NCBI RefSeq assembly: GCF_001005825.1
Contig: NZ_LBHV01000008.1
Span: forward strand, 250,501-314,500
DNA: 64,000 nucleotides
DNA from: Rhizobium sp. LC145
Lineage (GTDB): Bacteria > Pseudomonadota > Alphaproteobacteria > Rhizobiales > Rhizobiaceae
Reading direction: 5' to 3'
The notes below the pieces were generated by a model that did no database searches, was not told the origin of the DNA, and saw nothing but the letters and a program-made list of their open reading frames with translations. Of the stretch, positions 44,616 through 53,199 are shown one piece after another (within the stretch, counting starts at the first letter, position 1; the number at the start of each line of letters is the position of its first letter). A program made the position numbers and the translations under genes.

Positions 44616-44643
44616 GAAAAAGCCCCGGAGCGTGCTCCGGGGC
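44616..44643 (-). terminator. Intrinsic terminator after the glycine-zipper lipoprotein
   Basis: GCCCCGGAGC (44622-44631) and GCTCCGGGGC (44634-44643) form a perfect 10-bp stem; on the minus strand TTTTT follows (AAAAA at 44617-44621). Confidence 0.88.
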
Positions 44644-44675
44644 CACAATCCTCGGTGTGTTGTCCGAGCAATGTG

Positions 44676-44939
44676 TCAGTAGCGACGCGGGCAATCGTCG
44701 ATATACCGGCGACCGTACCGGTCGCGGTAGTAGCATTGGCCGGGCTGTTCGGAAACAGAGCCGATGAGCGCGCCGGAGACCCCGCCGATCGCAGCACCTA
44801 CGGCGGCGCCTCGTACGTTACCGCTGACCAATCCGCCGATCACGGCGCCGGAAGCGGCACCGATGCCGGCTCCCTTCTCGGTCTGCGTGCAGCTTGCGAG
44901 CGTCAAGCTGGCCAAAAGAAGCACCAGGGCTTTCTTCAT
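44676..44939 (-). CDS. Glycine-zipper lipoprotein
   Basis: This 87-residue protein has a lipoprotein signal peptide ending LLASLTLASC (Cys17) and a glycine-zipper stretch of GxxxG repeats (about residues 22-64: GAGIGAASGAVIGGL, GAAVGAAIGGVSGALIGS), and a polar Cys-containing tail (CYYRDRYGRRYIDDCPRRY). Such proteins are envelope lipoproteins of unknown role, related to SlyB/OsmB-type zippers. It is monocistronic with its own terminator and lies upstream of tamA on the same strand. Confidence 0.8.
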   Translation of the reverse strand: MKKALVLLLASLTLASCTQTEKGAGIGAASGAVIGGLVSGNVRGAAVGAAIGGVSGALIGSVSEQPGQCYYRDRYGRRYIDDCPRRY

Positions 44940-45273
44940 GAAAATCCTCCAGGATTGAGACTAATGTCGGTGTCCGACCCAAGCCCGCGACCTCGCCCTG
45001 ATCGCTACTTTTGTAGGCTACCTAACGGGCGGGAACAATAACCGCTGAAATGTGGAAGTCTAGAACCAATCGACAATCAGATTTCGGCCAGGTTTCGGGC
45101 GCTGCGCGAGCCGGTTCAGGAAGGGATTTCTGCTTCCCTTGCCTGTGCTGACGTGCGTTCAATGATGCGTCATCGGCCCGGTAAAAGCGCTTTGCGTGGA
45201 AACTAGCTGTTGATCCCCTGGGCAAAAAAGCAAATGATACCCGAGTGCTTGAGGAGGCACTGGGAGGAATAAG
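44940..45273. other. 334-base divergent spacer with no gene
   Basis: Between the minus-strand lipoprotein and coxS no open frame looks coding. It holds an inverted repeat AAGGGA...TCCCTT (45121-45126/45135-45140), a weak promoter-like TTGATC (45210-45215) with ATGATA 18 bases on, and the strong ribosome site GGGAGGA just before coxS. Confidence 0.5.
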
Positions 45274-45768
45274 ATGGCGAAAGTGACGCTGGTGGTGAAT
45301 GGCCGCACGGTGAGCGGCGAATGCGAAGACCGCATGCTTCTCGTGCATTTCATTCGCGAGAAACTCGGGCTGACGGGTACGCATGTCGGCTGCGACACGA
45401 CACAATGCGGTGCCTGTGTCGTCCATATGGACGGGCGCTCGGTAAAGAGCTGTTCCATCCTGGCGGTCCAGGCCTCGGGCTCGACCGTCACGACCATCGA
45501 AGGCCTGGCGCCGCAGGGCGAACTGCATCCCGTACAAGCGGCCTTCAAGGAACATCACGGCCTCCAATGCGGGTTCTGCACGCCGGGCATGGTGATGACC
45601 GCCGTCGACATGATCAACCACCATGGTGGAAATCTCGACGAAGCGAGCATTCGAGCCGGGCTCGAAGGCAATATCTGTCGATGCACCGGCTATCATAACA
45701 TCGTCAAAGCCGTTCTTGCCGCCGATGCCGAAATGGCCGGTGCTGGCAGGAGGCAGGCAGCGGAGTAA
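45274..45768 (+). CDS. coxS: CO-dehydrogenase-like small subunit (two [2Fe-2S])
   Basis: This 164-residue subunit relays electrons between the Mo site and FAD in the xanthine-oxidase family. The N-terminal plant-type cluster is bound by Cys40, Cys45, Cys48 and Cys60, the second by Cys99, Cys102, Cys135 and Cys137 (QCGFCTPG, CRCTGY). Length and motifs match CoxS. It begins the S-L-M order typical of form II. A large imperfect inverted repeat separates its stop from coxL. Confidence 0.93.
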   Translation: MAKVTLVVNGRTVSGECEDRMLLVHFIREKLGLTGTHVGCDTTQCGACVVHMDGRSVKSCSILAVQASGSTVTTIEGLAPQGELHPVQAAFKEHHGLQCGFCTPGMVMTAVDMINHHGGNLDEASIRAGLEGNICRCTGYHNIVKAVLAADAEMAGAGRRQAAE

Positions 45769-45871
45769 GTGAGTAGTGAGCAGTCGTTAGTGATTAGCGG
45801 TTCAGGCGGGACCTCGTAGTCTAGCTTCTACACTACTCACTACCGACTAGTTCCTACTCACTATTCACTCG
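45765..45871 (+). repeat. Large imperfect inverted repeat between coxS and coxL
   Basis: The left arm (45765-45799) is built of GTGAGTAGTGAG and TTAGTGATTAG units; the right arm (about 45830-45871) holds CACTACTCACTACCGACTAG and CTACTCACTATTCACTCG. The reverse complement of the left arm aligns to the right with short gaps (CACTA-CGACT and CTACTCACT shared). The 7-base GTAGTGA/TCACTAC theme repeats several times. Base composition differs from its surroundings. The ribosome site of coxL (GGAGGAG) lies just beyond. Confidence 0.7.
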
Positions 45872-45890
45872 TTTCTGGAGGAGATCGAAA

Positions 45891-48239
45891 ATGGGTGTTG
45901 AAGGAATCGGTGCCCGCGTTGCTCGCAAGGAAGACAAGCGTTTCCTGACCGGCAAAGGCCGCTATACGGACGACATGGTCGTTCCCGGCATGAAACATGC
46001 CTGCTTCGTGCGAAGCCCGCATGCACACGCGAAAATCAGGGGCATCGACGCTTCCGCCGCCAAGGCCATGCCCGGCGTCATCGATGTGCTGGACGGCAAG
46101 CAGCTCCAGGCGGATGGCATCGGCAATCTGATCTGCGGCTGGATGATCCATTCGAAAGACGGCTCGCCGATGAAGATGGGCGCCTGGCGTCCGCTCGCGG
46201 TCGATACCGTCCGCTATGTGGGAGACGCGGTGGCGATCGTCGTTGCCGATTCGGCTGTGGAGGCGCGGGATGCGGCCGAAGCCGTCGAGGTGGACTACGA
46301 GGAGTTGCCGGCCGTGACGGAGGTGCTTGCGACGCTGGAGCCGGGCGCCCCGCAGCTCCATCCGGAAGCACCCGGAAACCTGATTTTCGATTGGCAGCTA
46401 GGCGATCCCGAAGCAACCGATCGGGCGATTGCGTCGGCCGCGCATGTGACCGAGGTCGATATCGTCAACAACCGCCTTTCCCCGAACGCGATGGAGCCGA
46501 GAGCGACGCTCGGCATCTATGATGCGGCCGAGGATCACTATACGTGCTACACGACGAGCCAGAACCCGCATGTCGCGCGTCTCGTTATGAGCGCCTTCTA
46601 CAATGTCGCGCCCGAAAACAAGTTGCGCGTCATCGCGCCGGATGTCGGCGGCGGGTTCGGCTCCAAGATCTTCATTTATCCGGAAGAAATCGTCTGTCTC
46701 TGGGCTTCCAAGAAGACCGGTGTCCCGGTCAAATGGACGAGCGACCGCACGGAGGCTTTCCTCACGGATGCGCATGGGCGCGATCATGTCTCCAAGGTGA
46801 AGATGGCTTTTGACGCCGATCATCGCATTATCGGTCTCAAGGTGGATACGATCGCCAATCTCGGCGCATACATGTCGCTCTTCTCATCCTGCGTGCCGAC
46901 CTATCTCTATGCCACGCTGCTTTCGGGCCAGTACGATATCCCGGCGATCCACGCGAATGTCCGCACCGTCTATACCAACACGGCGCCGGTGGATGCCTAC
47001 CGCGGCGCCGGGCGTCCGGAAGCGACCTACCTGCTGGAGCGGACGATGGAAATCGCCGCGCGGGAACTCGGCATGTCGCCGGCGGAGCTTCGGCGAAAGA
47101 ATTTCATCCGGTCCTTCCCGCACCAGACGCCAGTCATCATGAATTATGACGCGGGCGATTACGAAGCCTCGCTGAATGCAGCGATGCAGGCCGCCGATTG
47201 GAGCGGATTTGCTGAACGGCGGGCGCAATCGGAAGCGCGCGGCAGAAAACGCGGCATCGGCATGAGCTGCTATATTGAAGCCTGCGGCCTTGCTCCCTCT
47301 TCGGCGGTCGGCTCGCTCGGTGCCGGTGTCGGCCTTTGGGAATCGGCGGAAGTGCGGGTGAACGCCGTCGGCACCATCGAGGTCTTCACCGGTTCGCACA
47401 GCCACGGCCAGGGGCACGAAACCACGTTCGCCCAAGTCGTCGCTGATCGTCTCGGCGTGCCGATCGACAGCATCAACATCGTGCATGGCGATACCGACAA
47501 GGTGCAGATGGGAATGGGTACCTACGGGTCCCGGTCGGGCGCGGTCGGCATGTCGGCAGTCGTCAAGGCGCTCGACAAGGTCGAGGCCAAGGCGAAGAAG
47601 ATCGCCGCGCATCTGATGGAAGCCGACGAGAGCGACATCGTCGTCGAAAACGGCGAGCTGAAGGTTGCCGGCACGGATAAGACCCTGCCCTGGCCTCAGG
47701 TGGCGCTGGCCGCCTATACCGCTCACAACCTGCCGTCCGGCATGGAGCCCGGTTTGAAGGAAAGCGCCTTCTACGACCCCTCCAACTTCACCTTCCCGGC
47801 CGGCTGTTACATCGCCGAAGTCGAGGTGGACCCGGAAACTGGCGAGACCGACATCGTCCAGTTCGTCGCGGCAGACGACTTCGGAAACATCATCAATCCC
47901 ATGATCGTCGAGGGCCAGGTGCATGGCGGCCTTGCGCAAGGCATCGGTCAGGCGCTGCTCGAAGGGGTTCACTACGATCCCGAGACAGGCCAGCTTCTGA
48001 CGGCGAGCTACATGGATTATACCATGCCGCGCGCCGACGACCTGCCCTCGTTCAAGCTGTCGCATCAGAACACGCCGTGCCCCAACAATCCGCTCGGCGT
48101 CAAAGGTTGCGGCGAAGCCGGCGCTATCGGCTCGCCTCCGGCGCTGATCAACGCCATCACGGACGCGATCGGCCACGACCGGCTCGCCATGCCGGCGACA
48201 CCGATGAAGGTCTGGCACGCACTGCACGCTGCCCATTGA
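45891..48239 (+). CDS. coxL: Form II CO-dehydrogenase-like large subunit (molybdenum hydroxylase)
   Basis: This 782-residue catalytic subunit binds the molybdopterin-cytosine dinucleotide. The diagnostic active-site loop is AYRGAGR (residues 369-375), the form II signature; true CO dehydrogenases (form I) have AYxCSFR. The catalytic Glu742 lies in GVKGCGEAGAIG. GGGFGSK, and GSHSHGQGHETTFAQVVAD are family motifs. Length is usual. Form II enzymes have an uncertain substrate; CO oxidation is not supported by the motif alone. No accessory genes such as coxD, coxE, coxF or coxG are in the neighbourhood. Confidence 0.92.
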   Translation: MGVEGIGARVARKEDKRFLTGKGRYTDDMVVPGMKHACFVRSPHAHAKIRGIDASAAKAMPGVIDVLDGKQLQADGIGNLICGWMIHSKDGSPMKMGAWRPLAVDTVRYVGDAVAIVVADSAVEARDAAEAVEVDYEELPAVTEVLATLEPGAPQLHPEAPGNLIFDWQLGDPEATDRAIASAAHVTEVDIVNNRLSPNAMEPRATLGIYDAAEDHYTCYTTSQNPHVARLVMSAFYNVAPENKLRVIAPDVGGGFGSKIFIYPEEIVCLWASKKTGVPVKWTSDRTEAFLTDAHGRDHVSKVKMAFDADHRIIGLKVDTIANLGAYMSLFSSCVPTYLYATLLSGQYDIPAIHANVRTVYTNTAPVDAYRGAGRPEATYLLERTMEIAARELGMSPAELRRKNFIRSFPHQTPVIMNYDAGDYEASLNAAMQAADWSGFAERRAQSEARGRKRGIGMSCYIEACGLAPSSAVGSLGAGVGLWESAEVRVNAVGTIEVFTGSHSHGQGHETTFAQVVADRLGVPIDSINIVHGDTDKVQMGMGTYGSRSGAVGMSAVVKALDKVEAKAKKIAAHLMEADESDIVVENGELKVAGTDKTLPWPQVALAAYTAHNLPSGMEPGLKESAFYDPSNFTFPAGCYIAEVEVDPETGETDIVQFVAADDFGNIINPMIVEGQVHGGLAQGIGQALLEGVHYDPETGQLLTASYMDYTMPRADDLPSFKLSHQNTPCPNNPLGVKGCGEAGAIGSPPALINAITDAIGHDRLAMPATPMKVWHALHAAH

Positions 48240-48251
48240 GGAGGAAGGGAC

Positions 48252-49049
48252 ATGTACGCAACCGACTATCATCGCGCTTCCTCCGTCCAGGAAGCGGTCA
48301 ATCTTCTCTCCTCGCGGCCCGTAGGAAAGTATCTTGCCGGCGGAATGACGTTGATCGCCACCATGAAACAGCGGCTTGCCGCCCCGAGCGATCTCGTCGA
48401 TCTTCGTCATATTCCCGATCTCAAGGGAATTGCGGTCGAGGGCCGTAAGGTCAGGATCGGCGCGGCAACCCCGCATTCGGATGTGGCAGGCTCGGCGGCG
48501 CTGCAGGCGGTCTGTCCGGCGATCTGCCATCTGGCCGGCCGGATCGGCGATCCCCACGTTCGGCACATGGGCACGATCGGGGGCTCCATCGCCAACAACG
48601 ATCCCGCCGCGGACTATCCGGCCGTGGTCCTTGGTCTTGGTGCAACCGTCGTTACCGATCGTCGCTCGATCCCGGCGGACGACTTCTTTACCGGCCTCTT
48701 CGAGACTGCGCTGGAAGAAGGGGAGATGATAACCGCGGTGACTTTCGAGGCGCCGGAAAAGGCGGGTTATGCCAAGTTCGACAACCCAGCCTCCCGGTTC
48801 GCGATGGCCGGTGTCTTCGTTTCTCGCGGTGCCGATGGGGTGCGTGTTGCCGTGACCGGGGCAGGCGCCGATGGCGTTTTCCGCCATAACGGCATGGAGG
48901 CGGCACTCGCTTCATCCTGGTCGTCCGACGCTCTGGCAAACATAGCGGTCGATTCAGCCGGCATGTTGTCTGACTTGCACGCCGATGCCGAATACCGGGC
49001 CAATCTCGTGAAGGTAATGGCGAAGCGAGCTATGGCCGCGGCGGGATGA
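48252..49049 (+). CDS. coxM: CO-dehydrogenase-like medium subunit (FAD)
   Basis: This 265-residue FAD-binding subunit takes electrons from CoxS. The FAD motifs are AGGMTLIATMKQRLAAP (residues 31-47, pyrophosphate loop) and TIGGSIANNDPAADYPA (about 109-125), both at the usual places; the C-terminal CO_deh_flav domain follows. It is 12 bases after coxL and the last gene of the unit, with a terminator 30 bases on. Length is slightly short, as in other CoxM of form II clusters. Confidence 0.93.
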   Translation: MYATDYHRASSVQEAVNLLSSRPVGKYLAGGMTLIATMKQRLAAPSDLVDLRHIPDLKGIAVEGRKVRIGAATPHSDVAGSAALQAVCPAICHLAGRIGDPHVRHMGTIGGSIANNDPAADYPAVVLGLGATVVTDRRSIPADDFFTGLFETALEEGEMITAVTFEAPEKAGYAKFDNPASRFAMAGVFVSRGADGVRVAVTGAGADGVFRHNGMEAALASSWSSDALANIAVDSAGMLSDLHADAEYRANLVKVMAKRAMAAAG

Positions 49050-49076
49050 GCCTTGGTTCACGCCGCATTCTGAACA

Positions 49077-49101
49077 GGGCGGCTTTAGGGCCGCCTTTTT
49101 C
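49077..49101 (+). terminator. Intrinsic terminator after coxM
   Basis: GGCGGC (49079-49084) and GCCGCC (49091-49096) pair over a 6-base loop, followed by TTTTT. Confidence 0.85.
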
Positions 49102-49110
49102 GTGCCGGCT

Positions 49111-49124
49111 TGACGCAAATCAAA
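49111..49124 (+). promoter_or_regulatory. FNR/FixK-type box upstream of hemA
   Basis: TTGACGCAAATCAA matches TTGA-N6-TCAA, the anaerobox recognised by FNR-family regulators (FnrN, FixK) in rhizobia. It is 146 bases before the hemA start. hemA control by FNR-type proteins is known in alphaproteobacteria. The core -10 is unclear, so distance to the start point cannot be set. Confidence 0.6.
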
Positions 49125-49270
49125 TAATCAGTTTCAGATTTTCGCTAGCTGTTCATTGGAATAATTCAAAAAAGTCGGGCCAAATGCCGCAGGCGGCTTT
49201 TATTCTCTCGCAGCAGGGTTGACGAAAAGCGGCCTACAAACCAAAACCAAGCAAGGTTCTGGAGTGTGAC

Positions 49271-50485
49271 ATGGATTTCGAGGCGTTTTTCAAGAGCGAG
49301 CTGGACGGGCTTCATCAGGAAGGCCGTTATCGGGTGTTCGCCGATCTTGAGCGGCATCGCGGCAATTTTCCGCGTGCCACGCGTCACACCCCCGATGGTC
49401 CGAAGGAAGTGACCGTCTGGTGTTCCAACGACTATCTCGGCATGGGCCAGCATCCGGCTGTGATCGCGGCCATGAAGGAAGCCATAGATCACTGTGGCGC
49501 GGGTGCGGGAGGCACCCGGAATATCTCTGGCACCACCCACCACCATGTTCTGCTCGAGCGCGAGCTTGCCGATCTGCACGGCAAGGAAGCCGCGCTCGTC
49601 TTCACCTCCGGGTACATCTCCAACTGGGCGACGCTCGGCACGCTGGGCGCCAAGATCCCCGGCCTGATCATCTTCTCCGATGCGCTGAACCACGCCTCGA
49701 TGATCGAAGGCATCCGCTATGCCAAGTGCGAGCGGGTGATCTGGAAGCACAACGATCTGGCCGATCTCGAAGCCAGGCTCGCGGCGGCCGATCTGAACGC
49801 GCCGAAGCTGATCGCCTTCGAATCCGTCTATTCCATGGATGGTGATATTGCGCCGATCAAGGAGATCTGCGATCTCGCCGACAAATACGGCGCCATGACC
49901 TATCTCGACGAAGTCCACGCGGTCGGTATGTACGGCCCGCGCGGCGGTGGTATTGCCGAACGGGAAGGCCTGATGGACCGCCTGACGGTCATCGAAGGCA
50001 CGCTCGGCAAGGCATTCGGCGTCATGGGTGGCTATATCGCCGCCTCGGCCGCGCTCTGCGACTTCATTCGCTCCTTCGCTTCCGGCTTCATCTTCACCAC
50101 GGCGCTGCCGCCGGCGCTTGCCGCGGGCGCGGTCGCCTCGATCCAGCATCTGAAGGCAAGCCCCTTCGAGCGCGTCCGCCATCAGGACCGGGTGCGCAAG
50201 CTGCGCGCCATGCTCGACCAGCGCGGCATTCCGCACATGAACAATCCGAGCCATATCGTTCCGGTCTTGGTCGGTGATGCTGCGAAGTGCAAGTGGATCT
50301 CGGATATCCTGCTCGATACCTGCAATATCTATGTGCAGCCGATCAACTACCCGACCGTGCCGCGCAAGACGGAACGCCTGCGCATCACACCGACGCCGCT
50401 GCATTCGGATGCCGATCTCGAGCATCTCGTCGGCTCGCTGCATCAGCTCTGGTCGCGCTGCGCGCTGGCGCGCCACGTGGCGTGA
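49271..50485 (+). CDS. hemA: 5-aminolevulinate synthase (C4 pathway)
   Basis: This 404-residue PLP enzyme condenses glycine and succinyl-CoA to 5-aminolevulinate, the first step of haem synthesis; the succinyl-CoA comes from SucAB coded 40 kb away. The PLP lysine is Lys247 in EGTLGKAFGVMGGY. CSNDYLGMGQHPAV, GAGAGGTRNISGTTHHHVLLE, and YLDEVHAVGMYGPRGGGIAE are family motifs. An FNR-type box upstream suggests low-oxygen control. It is followed by a RIME-like repeat and the convergent dxr. Confidence 0.98.
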   Translation: MDFEAFFKSELDGLHQEGRYRVFADLERHRGNFPRATRHTPDGPKEVTVWCSNDYLGMGQHPAVIAAMKEAIDHCGAGAGGTRNISGTTHHHVLLERELADLHGKEAALVFTSGYISNWATLGTLGAKIPGLIIFSDALNHASMIEGIRYAKCERVIWKHNDLADLEARLAAADLNAPKLIAFESVYSMDGDIAPIKEICDLADKYGAMTYLDEVHAVGMYGPRGGGIAEREGLMDRLTVIEGTLGKAFGVMGGYIAASAALCDFIRSFASGFIFTTALPPALAAGAVASIQHLKASPFERVRHQDRVRKLRAMLDQRGIPHMNNPSHIVPVLVGDAAKCKWISDILLDTCNIYVQPINYPTVPRKTERLRITPTPLHSDADLEHLVGSLHQLWSRCALARHVA

Positions 50486-50511
50486 TTAGTCTGAAGGCTC
50501 GCCGCCGCCTT

Positions 50512-50597
50512 CGTCATCCTCGGGCTTGTCCCGAGGATCTAAGCCATTTCAGCACCATCGACGTGGATAGATGCTCCGGACAAGCCCGAGCATGACG
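50512..50597. repeat. RIME-like palindromic intergenic element
   Basis: Outer arms 50512-50531 (CGTCATCCTCGGGCTTGTCC) and 50578-50597 pair at 19 of 20 positions. A nested hairpin CCTCGGG/CCCGAGG lies in the left arm. The core CATCCTCGGGCTTGTCCCGAGG is a motif known from Rhizobium intergenic mosaic elements (RIME). It sits between the convergent hemA and dxr, where it may act as a bidirectional terminator. Confidence 0.8.
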
Positions 50598-50635
50598 GCG
50601 GAGTGTTGAATGACGCTCGCAGTTGGAATAGCCGC

Positions 50636-51820
50636 TTAAGCCACCATCTCTCCCCGCGCGATAACCTCTCTGGCCCGCCGGCGTGCTTCGGCATCGGCGG
50701 CAAAGACCTCCTCCATGGTCGAGGCGGCGCTGAACTGCACCATGTCTTCCATCACCCGTTCGACGACATCAGCCATCGAGAGAAAACCGATGCGTCCATC
50801 GCAGAAGGCATGGAAAGCGGTTTCTTCCGCTCCGTTCATCACCGCGCCCTGCACGCCCCCGCGCTCGAGTGCCGTCCGCGCAAGTCTGAGCGCCGGAAAG
50901 CGGATTTCATCGGGTGCCTCGAAGTCCAGTCGGGCGAGCTTGGCGAAGTCGAGCCGTTCCACGTCAAGCTTCGGCCGGTTCGGATAGGTCAGCGCATAGC
51001 CGATCGCGGTGCGCATGTCGGGACAGCCGAGTTGGGCCAGCACCGAGCCGTCCGTGTAGCCGACCATGGAATGGATGATCGATTGGGGATGGACGATCAC
51101 CTCGATCTGTTCGGGACGGAGATCGAAGAGATGTTTCGCCTCGATCATCTCCAGCGCCTTGTTGAACATGGAGGCGCTGCCGATCGAAATCTTCAACCCC
51201 ATCGACCAATTGGGGTGCGCCCGAGCAATATCGGCCGTCACGCCCGCCATCCGTTCCCGCGTCCAGGTGCGGAACGGCCCGCCGGAAGCGGTCAATACGA
51301 TACGCTCCACCGCGTGGTGCTGGTCATCCTCGAGCGACTGGAAGATCGCGCTATGCTCGCTGTCGACCGGGATCAGCCGCCCGCCGCCTTCGGCCACCGC
51401 CTTCACGAAGAGTTCGCCTGCCGAGACAAGGCATTCCTTGTTGGCAAGCGCGATATCCGCACCGCGTCTTGCTGCGGCCAGCGTGGGAGCAAGGCCGGCG
51501 GTGCCGACGATCGCCGCCATCACCCAGTCAGCCTCCATGGAGGCTGCCTCGATCAGCGCTTCGCGCCCCGCCGCAACCTCCGTTCCGCTGCCGGCGAGCG
51601 CCTCCTTCAATTCGGCGTAGCGGCTCTCGTCCGCCGTCACCGCCAGCCGGGCGCCTGAGCTGCGAGCCTGCTCGGCAAGCAGCGTGATATTGCTGCTGCC
51701 GGTGATCGCGACGACGTCGTAGGCATCGCGCCCGCCGAGCTGGTTGACGACGTCGAGGGTGTTGACGCCGATCGAGCCGGTGGAGCCGAGAATGCTGATG
51801 CGACGTTTGTCAGCGGCCAT
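50636..51820 (-). CDS. dxr: 1-deoxy-D-xylulose-5-phosphate reductoisomerase
   Basis: This 394-residue enzyme makes 2-C-methyl-erythritol 4-phosphate, the first committed step of the MEP isoprenoid pathway, with NADPH. The NADPH motif GSTGSIG is at residues 12-18, the metal/substrate segment reads PVDSEHSAIFQSL, and TASGGPFRTW is the flexible loop region; NWSMGLKISIGSASMFNKALEMIEA completes the site. Length is normal. It is transcribed away from the FAD monooxygenase and faces hemA. Confidence 0.97.
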   Translation of the reverse strand: MAADKRRISILGSTGSIGVNTLDVVNQLGGRDAYDVVAITGSSNITLLAEQARSSGARLAVTADESRYAELKEALAGSGTEVAAGREALIEAASMEADWVMAAIVGTAGLAPTLAAARRGADIALANKECLVSAGELFVKAVAEGGGRLIPVDSEHSAIFQSLEDDQHHAVERIVLTASGGPFRTWTRERMAGVTADIARAHPNWSMGLKISIGSASMFNKALEMIEAKHLFDLRPEQIEVIVHPQSIIHSMVGYTDGSVLAQLGCPDMRTAIGYALTYPNRPKLDVERLDFAKLARLDFEAPDEIRFPALRLARTALERGGVQGAVMNGAEETAFHAFCDGRIGFLSMADVVERVMEDMVQFSAASTMEEVFAADAEARRRAREVIARGEMVA

Positions 51821-51952
51821 GAAATTCCTCGTTCATGAAACTGCCGCTGGTCTACAAGCGAAAGCGGCGGCTCACAAGAGCAGCCTTGAATTCGATCCGG
51901 CTGCGACCATGTGCTGCTTGATCGGCGATCGGGATCGAAGCCAAATAGAGCC

Positions 51953-53170
51953 ATGAGCGAAAAAACGGAAATCAGCGCTACTTGCGCCATTGCTGGAGCC
52001 GGGCCGGCTGGGCTGATGCTCGGCTTATTGCTGGCGCGCGCTGGCGTGGATGTCGTCGTGGTGGAAAAGCACGGCGATTTCCTGAGGGATTTTCGTGGCG
52101 ATACGATCCATCCTTCCACCTTGGAGGTGATGCGCGAACTGGGCCTGATCGAGGAATTCCTGAAGTTGCCGCATACTCGCGCGCCGAAACTCTCGGCCGA
52201 AATGGGTGGCCGGACGGTGACGATCGCCGATTTCTCCCGCCTGCCGGTCGGCAATCGTTTCATCGCCTTCATGCCGCAATGGGATTTCCTGAGCTTCCTT
52301 GCCGGACAGGCGAAGCTTTATCCGAATTTTCGGCTGGTGATGCAGGCAAGGGTGGATGGGCTCTTGGAGGAAGAGGGGAGAGTTGCCGGCCTTGTCGCCG
52401 AGACGCCGGATGGGCCGCTTTCCATCCGCTCCAAGCTGCTCATCGGTGCCGATGGCCGCAATTCCGTCGTGCGCGAAAAGGCCGGGCTTGAAGTTGAAAG
52501 CTTCGGAGCTCCGAGCGAAGTCGTCTGGATGCGGCTGTCGAAACAATCGGGTGATCCGCAGGAAGCGATGGGCCATGCCGGCCCGCGCCAGGGTTTCGTG
52601 CTGATCGATCGCGGCGATTACTGGCAATGCGGCTATGTCATTCGCCGAAGCACCTTCGCCGAAATCCGCGGGAAGGGGATCGAAGCGTTTCGGCAAATGG
52701 TGATCGAGGTTTCGCCCTTGCCGGCGGATCGCGTACAGGAAATCCGCAGCTTCGACGATACGAGCCTTCTGACGGTGCGCATCGATCGATTGAAGCAATG
52801 GTGGCGGCCAGGCCTGATCTGCATAGGCGATGCTGCGCATGCCATGTCGCCGATCGGCGGCGTCGGCGTGAATCTCGCGATCCAGGATGCAGTCGCGGCC
52901 GCCAATATCCTGTCACGGCCGCTTCGTGAGGGGAGGCTTTCCGATGCGGACCTTGCCGCCGTGGAGAAGCGCCGCGGTTTTCCCACCAGAGCCACGCAGA
53001 AGCTGCAATTGATGATGCGGAGCAGCCGTCGCGCCGATCAGGTGGATGAGCGGAAACGCCAAGGGCCGCCGGCTTTCGTCCGCGGCATCGCCCGCTGGCC
53101 GTTGCTCGCCCATCTCGCCGGCCGCCTGATCGGCCTCGGCTTTCGCATGGAGCACGTCAGGCCGCGCTGA
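51953..53170 (+). CDS. FAD-dependent monooxygenase (PHBH/UbiH-like)
   Basis: This 405-residue flavoprotein has the FAD Rossmann motif AGAGPAGLMLGLLLARAGVDVVVVEK (about residues 12-37), a DG motif (IGADGRNSVV) and the second FAD motif ICIGDAAHAMSPIGGVGVNLAIQDAVAAANIL. The fold is that of p-hydroxybenzoate hydroxylase and relatives, which hydroxylate aromatic or quinoid rings; the substrate is not shown. ATG 51953 is chosen because MSEKTEISATCAIAGAGPAG fits the family; the frame runs further up with no ribosome site. It is divergent from dxr. Confidence 0.8.
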   Translation: MSEKTEISATCAIAGAGPAGLMLGLLLARAGVDVVVVEKHGDFLRDFRGDTIHPSTLEVMRELGLIEEFLKLPHTRAPKLSAEMGGRTVTIADFSRLPVGNRFIAFMPQWDFLSFLAGQAKLYPNFRLVMQARVDGLLEEEGRVAGLVAETPDGPLSIRSKLLIGADGRNSVVREKAGLEVESFGAPSEVVWMRLSKQSGDPQEAMGHAGPRQGFVLIDRGDYWQCGYVIRRSTFAEIRGKGIEAFRQMVIEVSPLPADRVQEIRSFDDTSLLTVRIDRLKQWWRPGLICIGDAAHAMSPIGGVGVNLAIQDAVAAANILSRPLREGRLSDADLAAVEKRRGFPTRATQKLQLMMRSSRRADQVDERKRQGPPAFVRGIARWPLLAHLAGRLIGLGFRMEHVRPR

Positions 53171-53199
53171 CCATTTTTTTGCCCAAGCGACCGGTGGCT

